Positions 58,336 to 64,000 of a stretch of 64,000 nt of DNA are shown in pieces; within the stretch, counting starts at the first letter, position 1, and each line of letters starts with the position of its first letter. The translations under genes and the position numbers were made by a program. The stretch is from positions 151,087,748 to 151,151,747 of the forward strand of contig NC_080418.1 in NCBI RefSeq assembly GCF_029873635.1. Reading direction: 5' to 3'. The notes beneath the pieces were generated by a model. It made no database searches and was not told where the DNA came from. It saw only the letters and a list, made by a program, of their open reading frames with translations. The DNA is from Malania oleifera (lineage: Eukaryota > Streptophyta > Magnoliopsida > Santalales > Ximeniaceae).

Positions 58336-60747
58336 TGTAACACCCCGAACCCCTAAACCCAGGTCTAGTGCATTATACCTGATATTATCCTGTTAAATCA
58401 TAACTCATTAACATACATACGCAACGAAAAAACATAAACGTAATCTCCATATAACATAGCTCTACATTACCAACATTCCAAAATACCAGAGTTTACTATA
58501 TCCTAACTAGAAATCCATAAAATCCAACCATCACCTGCATTTCCATATATACAAACATCTCCAAAACATTTCAGTATGTTCCCAACCATCTCTCTCACAA
58601 CATCCTTAAAACATAACGACATAAAATATAAAACATAAATATTTACATCGCCAAAATAGTATCAATATATACCCTGTTTCTTATATAGTCCTAAAAAATG
58701 CTAAAAATACCCTCGAGCTCCTAAGCCCGACCTCGAGGATGTCCTGAAAAAGAAACATTCATATTCGGGTGAGACACGTCTCAATAAGGAAAGAAATATA
58801 CATATTAAAACAGCGTGTGGCTAACATGATGTATATAGATATCATTTTAATAACTTTTGCAAATCATTAACATAACTTTGAAATTGTTTTCTGAACCTAA
58901 ACAATCACATGCAAAGTTTTATCCCACGAGATTTCTTAAGGATAGGGGTGATTACCCACCTATACAAGTAGCACCCCTCTACTATGATACATAGGCAACC
59001 CTAAGGTCACAACTAAAGCATATCAGAACACTTACCTTACTCAACAAGCCCTCAAGTGTTAGATTAATCTCGTACTCGTGCATTCAACAATAGTTTATCG
59101 GCAAAGGCTCTAAGGATAAGGAAATCTACCTGCCCATACAAATAGGTTCCCTCTGCCCTTGTATGTTATGCAACTACTGCCACATCTGAAGCTACTAGTG
59201 CACTCGCCTTTCTCAGCAAGCTCTCAGGCGAAGAGTTCGCCTTGCCTAATCGTAACATGTTTTACGTACATACATACTTCTAATATCGTAATACATCATT
59301 TTTTTCTATCATTATACATTCATGCACATTGATTCATGTTCATAACTTAACTTTGCATTTCGTTTCACTTTAAGTGACTCTTTCCCATTCGTATCGTTCA
59401 CGTTTCACATTTCATTTCATCGCATTGTCATTCCTTTGTCATTTCGTTGCATAACATTTTCATTTCATTCTTTCGTATTACAGCCGGTCTTTAGCCATCA
59501 TCAGTTAGTCTACGTAGAAACGTGCTAGATTTGCTAACACAGCTCCTTTTAGCTGTCATCGGATAGTCTACACAGAAGTGTGCAAGATCTGCTAACATGG
59601 CTGTCTTTCAGCTGTCTTACATTTACATGGTTGCATTTAACATACACAAACAACATTGTCTATATCATATTTTATTCATAAGCTTTACTTACTTAACCTG
59701 CATCTCATATATCTAACATATATTTGTACAGAATCTCATGCCACACAGTTTTAGCAGTAAAATTCATATACATTTCTCACAAAATAAGTCAACCCATAGT
59801 TAACATTAATATATTAAATATACATTTCATTTCTTAATTAATTTCTTAGAAAAATTCCTTTCCACTACCATTCATTCATTTTCACATATACATAACTATA
59901 TAAACATTCCTAGGCTCAGAAAATATAAATTTCATGGCTGACATTTTAAACCCACATATAAACATATATACAAAAATAACGCATAAGTCATTTTAATTCA
60001 TGAAAAACCTGATTTAATATATAAATTTCCCCCTTACTTGACTTTCAACTACGCTGGCAGGATCCCCGAACCGATACCCGCAGCATTCATTTGGACCCTG
60101 AATCCAAAAATCCTAACTTAAATACAACAAATTCCAATTAACTTAAATCTTAAGGAAAATACTTATTTAATATTTCCTAGGCTCCAAATAACAATATTCC
60201 TTAAGAAAACCCCAAATTAAATCACTTACTTTGATTTTGGGATGCTTCCCAAACCTCACAACCCAACGATCAGCTCTACAACATTGAAAAGAATGATCCC
60301 ATGAACCTCGTGGCGGTTCCGGATCGTCAAATTGGGTCAAAATCGGTCCAAAATCGAAGAGAGAAGGTGGGAAAACCGTATGAGAGAGAGAGAAGAAGAA
60401 AATTCCCGAGGTTTTGCACTGAAAATGAAGAAAGAGCCTATTTATATGTAAGGCTTTGTCGACGAGACACGTCGATTCGTCGACGAGGCGCTATAGAGTC
60501 TTCGTCGATGAGAAGATACCTTTGACGACGAAATTTAGGGTTTCCAAAATTCTCTCTCGGGATTCCTTTGACGATGAGAAGCAGACTTCGTCGACGAGCT
60601 TAGAAGGACACTCGTCAACGAATACAGGACATTCGTCGACGAGGCCTGCTTTTCCTTCTAATTTCTTTCCTTTTTCTTTCCTTCATTATCCATTAATCCA
60701 TCTCATTTATCATATTTTCTAATTATTTAAATTCCCCGGTCATTACA
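58336..60747 (-). mobile_element. Solo LTR, Tekay-like, 2,412 bp, 5-bp TSD, nested
   Basis: ATAAC at 58331-58335 and 60748-60752 flanks it perfectly. Read on minus it starts TGTAATGACCGGGGAATTTA and ends GGGGTTCGGGGTGTTACA. It has GTCGACGA-type palindromes at 60645-60457 and a TATA box (CCTATTTATATG on plus, 60438-60449). No internal region. It is younger than the LTR it sits in. Confidence 0.88.
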
Positions 60748-61520
60748 ATAACACTATAATTATGTACTATAAATATTGTAATATCTCTAGCATCTTGATG
60801 CTATAACTGTATAATCTGTCTGTATCTTCTATCTGTATAATCTGTCTATATACTCTGAGTGTTATGCCATTTAGGAAAAACATAACATTCTGTAAATACT
60901 ATATATACTGATCTGAATAAATATTTGTATACTGTCTTATTTATATATATATATCTGTCTGTGTAATCATTTGAATAAAAACTATATATGTATACACATT
61001 TTGTCTGTATAAATATCTAACTATATCTGTACAACTTGATATACTGAAAAACTATATAAAACTCCATATCAAATAATATCTACTCAGGCCACACATACTT
61101 TAAAATCATATATTATGTAAAAACTACATAAATACTGGTATACATGCATGTTTGTAAAATTTCTATTAATATATTCAAATTTCCTAGCATAGCATATTTC
61201 CCTTACTTAGTTTCTAAAAGCCTGCATTGAACTCTGACCCTACACCCGCAGGGTTCTCCACTCAACACCCTGAAAATGACATCCCCGAGAACAAAACATC
61301 AGTATTTTCATGCATACAAGATTTCCTATAACTACAGGGAAAGCATATTCTAAATAAAACACCTTACCCTGAGTTTGAGATGAATTCCAAACTAACTCTA
61401 CCAAAGACCAGCTCTAGCATACTTGTAGAGAACTTCGTCAGGAACGTCGTGGTGGCCTCAGATCTTCAATCCGGTGAGCAACGGACCCGGAATCAAAGAG
61501 AGAAGGAGTGGGAGACGTTT

Positions 61521-61521
<1 letters not shown>

Positions 61522-61573
<52 letters not shown>
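61522..61573. repeat. (GA)n microsatellite in LTR leader
   Basis: About 26 GA units, 45-100 bp downstream of the TATA box of the outer solo LTR (as CT on its sense strand). Confidence 0.9.
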
Positions 61574-61576
<3 letters not shown>

Positions 61577-62080
61577 GTTTTTGCGCCAATTTTCTACTGA
61601 AAAATCCGGGTTTTCACTATTTATAGCCCCGGATTCGTCGACGAGACACGTCATCTCGTCAACGAGTTCTTAAAGAATTTCGTCGATAAACTTCCTCCCT
61701 CGTCGACAAATTTCAAACTGCCCCAAAAACCTCTTTTGGTATTTTCTCGTCAACGAAACTCATTCTTGTCGATGAGCTCCTCTTATATCCTTGTCGACGA
61801 ACACAGGCTTGTCGACGAATCCCCTGTGTTCGTCGACAAGATGCTAAAAAATTCATCTGGTTATTACAGTAGAGTACCCCCCTGGCAGTTCGGACCAGGC
61901 TGGGCAGGCCAATCGTACTTACAGATGCGTATAGTTTGACTTAACTTGGTAAGCCAGTCAATGCAAAGTGCCGCCTTTAGTCCGCACAACCCAATCATGT
62001 GAGGTTATTACATGATGTTATATAGTTATCGATTAAGGGAAAATCTCATACCTATATATTTATATGATGTTATATAGACT

Positions 62081-62366
62081 GTTGACCCGGTCATCTTCGT
62101 CGATGAAATGGAGTCCTCATCGATGAACTGAAGAAGGGAGTTCATCGACAAAAGGAAGGTTTCATCGACGAACCTAAAGCCTGAAATTTCCTATCATTTG
62201 GGATCTCTTCGTAAACGACGCTTGAACTTCGTCGACGAACCACAGAAGGGCGTTTGTCGACGAAAATAGGGTATTCTTCGACAAACCCTACTACTTTGCC
62301 CTTTTTAAAATCTTTTTCTTCTTTTCTTATTTATTTCTTTATTTTCTAGGTTTGAGTTTCTACAAT
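62081..62366 (-). repeat. Start of the 3' LTR of a Tekay chromovirus (U3 with palindromes)
   Basis: On the minus strand, TGTAGAAACTCAAACCTAG at 62366 directly follows the purine-rich AAGGGAGGGAGAT (62379-62367), the polypurine tract. It contains TTCGTCGACGAA-type palindromes at 62290-62100. At about 62070-62080 it joins an LTR interior in the opposite orientation. Confidence 0.6.
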
Positions 62367-62377
62367 CTCCCTCCCTT

Positions 62378-63500
62378 ATAAAAATTTCGTCCTTGAAATT
62401 ACTAATTGATACCGATCACAACCTTATCTCATCATCCATCTCTATCGAAGAGTCGGTAGCCACCCACGTAGCGGCCCCGTCGCAAGTTTATTAAATACCC
62501 TTACTTATGGTAGAGGAATATCGTGGTTACACACCATATCTTGGGAGATTACAATATCATACCAAAATCTCCTAAGACCATTCATATACGGAAACCATAA
62601 CAAACTAACAAACTAAACAAACCTACCTTACCCAACTTGCACTTAAAACTAACACTTACCTGTGTTGCCTGCTAATCTATCTGGGGTTAAACCTCTCTGC
62701 AAAGCTGTGGGTATTTCGGGCGTATTTCTGTCTCTAACTCCCAAGAAGCCTCCTCTACCATGTGATTTCGCCACAACACTTTCACCAATAGTATATCCTT
62801 AGTACGCAGTTCTTGTATTTTCCGATCCAAAATTTGAACTGGTACCTCCTCGTATGCCAGAGCATCCCCAATCTCCAAAGGCTCTTAACTTATCACGTGT
62901 GAAGGATCTGACATGTACTTTCTCAGCACTGATACATGGAAAACATTATGAAACCTAGACAATGCTGGTGGTAACGCCACTCGATATGCAACTGAACCTG
63001 CCTAATGTATCTAAGACTCAACTTGTCTTTCTTCCCGAACCTCATCAACCCATTCATTAGAGTATTCCTTAAGAATATCATATCACTGATCTTAAACTCT
63101 AGCTCTCATCGGCGAATATCCGCGTAACTCTTCTGTCAAATCTGTGCTACTTTAATCTTTTCCCCAATAAGCCCTATCTTTGCAGAGGTCTACTGAACTA
63201 ATTTCGGCCCCATAATTTGCCGCTTGCCTACCTCATCCTTGTACAACGGAGATCAGCACCGGCGACCATACAAAGCCTCATATGGTGTCATCTCGATACT
63301 GGCCTGATAGCTGTTATTATATGCAAACTCAACGAGCGGTAAATACCGAATCCAACTATCCCCAAAATTCAGCACACACACCCACAACATATATCTAGAA
63401 TCTGAATGGTCCTCTCGGACTGCCAATCCGTCTGCAGGTGAAACGCGATACTAAAAGTGAGTTGAGATCCCAAGGCATCCTGCAAACAACTCCTGCATGG
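62378..63500 (-). pseudogene. Tekay-type chromovirus pol end: integrase and chromodomain, degenerate
   Basis: On the minus strand from about 63490: QDALGSQLTFSIAFHLQTDW, QSERTIQILD (integrase core end, HPQTDGQSERT box altered), the AYNNSYxASIEMTPYEAL equivalent near 63330, SVAYRVALPPALSRFHNVFH (about 62990), SVLRKYMSDPSHV, then the chromodomain 62878-62690 (LAYEEVPVQILDRKIQELRT, LVKVLWRNHMVEEASWELET). Stops and frameshifts are frequent. The 5' part is cut by another element near 63500. Confidence 0.82.
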
Positions 63501-64000
63501 TTTAATCCATTTTACCAGGAATTCACAACCTTCAACCAAAACATGCAAGTCATAATGCAATCCCTTCAAACCAATTTCTCCTCTCTTTAAACCAACTACT
63601 ATTCACTTGATGAATGTCTGAGCCGCATTGAGAAACACATGGCCAGCTTCTCTCGTACCACTGATTCTATGGATATCATTTCAGCTCTTGCCAATGACGA
63701 TGGGAGTGATGATGAAGACTCCATGGAGAAAAGTGATAATGTGGAAGAAGGCTCCGGAGAAGAAGACGAAGAAGAAGAAGAGGCTAATGGAAATGAGTGA
63801 AGAAGCATAAAGGAATTTTTATACTATTTTGTATCTAGAACTTGTACTTTTTTTTTGCATGTACTAAGTATTTCGTATGTCTTGAACTCCGTTTGATTAT
63901 TTTGCTTGTACTTATGGCCTAACTCTTTCCCCTTGTTTTGAATGATGTCCAAAGGGGGAGAGATTGTGAAATGTAGTAAAGATGATATGTAATATGCTCT
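63501..64000 (+). mobile_element. 3' end of the internal region of another LTR retrotransposon
   Basis: The plus frame reads QEFTTFNQNMQVIMQSLQTN, YYSLDECLSRIEKHMASFSR, then an acidic tail ending EEANGNE-stop at 63798. The polypurine tract CCAAAGGGGGAGAGAT follows at 63949, and a possible LTR start TGTGAAATG at 63965. This coiled-coil/acidic ORF followed by an AAAGGGGGAGA tract resembles the extra 3' ORF of SIRE-like copia elements. One stop in the frame (after NFSSL). Confidence 0.5.

Larger units (their letters stand above)
57342..61868 (-). mobile_element. Solo LTR, Tekay-like, about 2.1 kb plus a nested solo LTR, 5-bp TSD
   Basis: GTAGA at 57337-57341 and 61869-61873 flanks it perfectly. 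Read on minus it starts TGTAATAACCAGATGAATTT, carries TCGTCGACGA-type palindromes (61850-61630), a TATA box (CTATTTATAGC on plus, 61618-61628), a CT-rich leader, and ends with GAGGTCGTTACA. It contains the second solo LTR at 58336-60747. Confidence 0.85.
56451..62080 (+). mobile_element. Tekay-like LTR fragment (sense), holding two nested solo LTRs
   Basis: Pieces at about 56451-57341 and 61874-62080 form one LTR interior in plus orientation. CACTCCAAGGCTAAGTAAAG GGGAAT at about 56590 corresponds to GAAACTAAGTAAGGGAAATA of the nested LTR read on minus. The block with GTTGCAC and CCGCACAACCC is inverted relative to the nested copies. The fragment lacks its TGTA start and promoter. Repeats of ATCATGATATGACAGATTTA TACAG lie at 56970-57130, and (TA)n at 56685-56706. 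Confidence 0.5.

Noticed and set aside
63628..63810. Plus frame MRNTWPASLV...
   Set aside because: Out-of-frame reading of the retrotransposon ORF whose better frame reads SRIEKHMASFSR and ends in the acidic tail.
1..64000. tRNA, rRNA, CRISPR, bacterial operon or defence system
   Set aside because: No cloverleaf, rRNA core, spaced direct-repeat array or ribosome-binding-site/operon pattern was seen; the TGGTATCAGAG words are primer sites of LTR elements, not tRNA genes.

Overview
This window is plant nuclear DNA, almost certainly from a eudicot. It is AT-rich, has no operons, and is dominated by relics of plant transposable elements (TEs): Ty1/copia, Ty3/gypsy Tat and Tekay types, L1 and RTE LINEs, hAT, Mutator-like elements and TRIMs. 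No bacterial, organellar or viral genes, and no rRNA, tRNA or CRISPR, were recognised. The species cannot be named from sequence alone.

The main result is one host gene on the minus strand that fills most of the window. It encodes a 247-residue four-helix membrane protein of the plant family related to the animal AGTRAP (angiotensin II receptor-associated protein). Five short coding exons are spread over 51.1 kb: 54852-54757, 54276-54083, 34874-34553, 25613-25518 and 3757-3722. Every junction has GT/AG ends, the reading frame is kept across all four introns, and the joined CDS is 744 nt with a stop. The introns are 0.48, 19.2, 8.9 and 21.8 kb. The last three are filled with nested TEs.

Layout from left to right. 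1-3.5 kb is the 3' flank of the gene, with two degenerate tandem-repeat arrays. 3.76-25.5 kb is intron 4. It holds an antisense L1 broken by a Mutator-like MITE (itself containing RTE, a second Mutator-like element and a TRIM) and by a full-length degenerate Ty1/copia element, which in turn carries a hAT element and an LTR. 25.6-34.5 kb is intron 3, with sense L1 relics carrying tandem duplications and a Mutator-like MITE with a perfect 9-bp target duplication. 34.9-54.1 kb is intron 2. It holds a 5.9-kb hAT transposon with both ends and its 8-bp duplication, a small gypsy element with two LTRs, two solo LTRs with perfect 5-bp duplications, antisense L1 and RTE, and a Tat-type gypsy pol relic. 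55.2-64 kb is upstream of the gene: two nested solo LTRs, an LTR chimera joined in inverted orientation, and a Tekay-type chromovirus pol end.

The most interesting non-gene pattern is shared by unrelated LTR families here. Each carries a cluster of short family-specific palindromes (TGGTCGACCA / CCAGTCGACTGG, CTCAGGCGCCTGAG-like, TCGTCGACGA) on the upstream side of its TATA box. Four solo LTRs with intact target duplications also show that LTR-LTR recombination has been trimming this locus.
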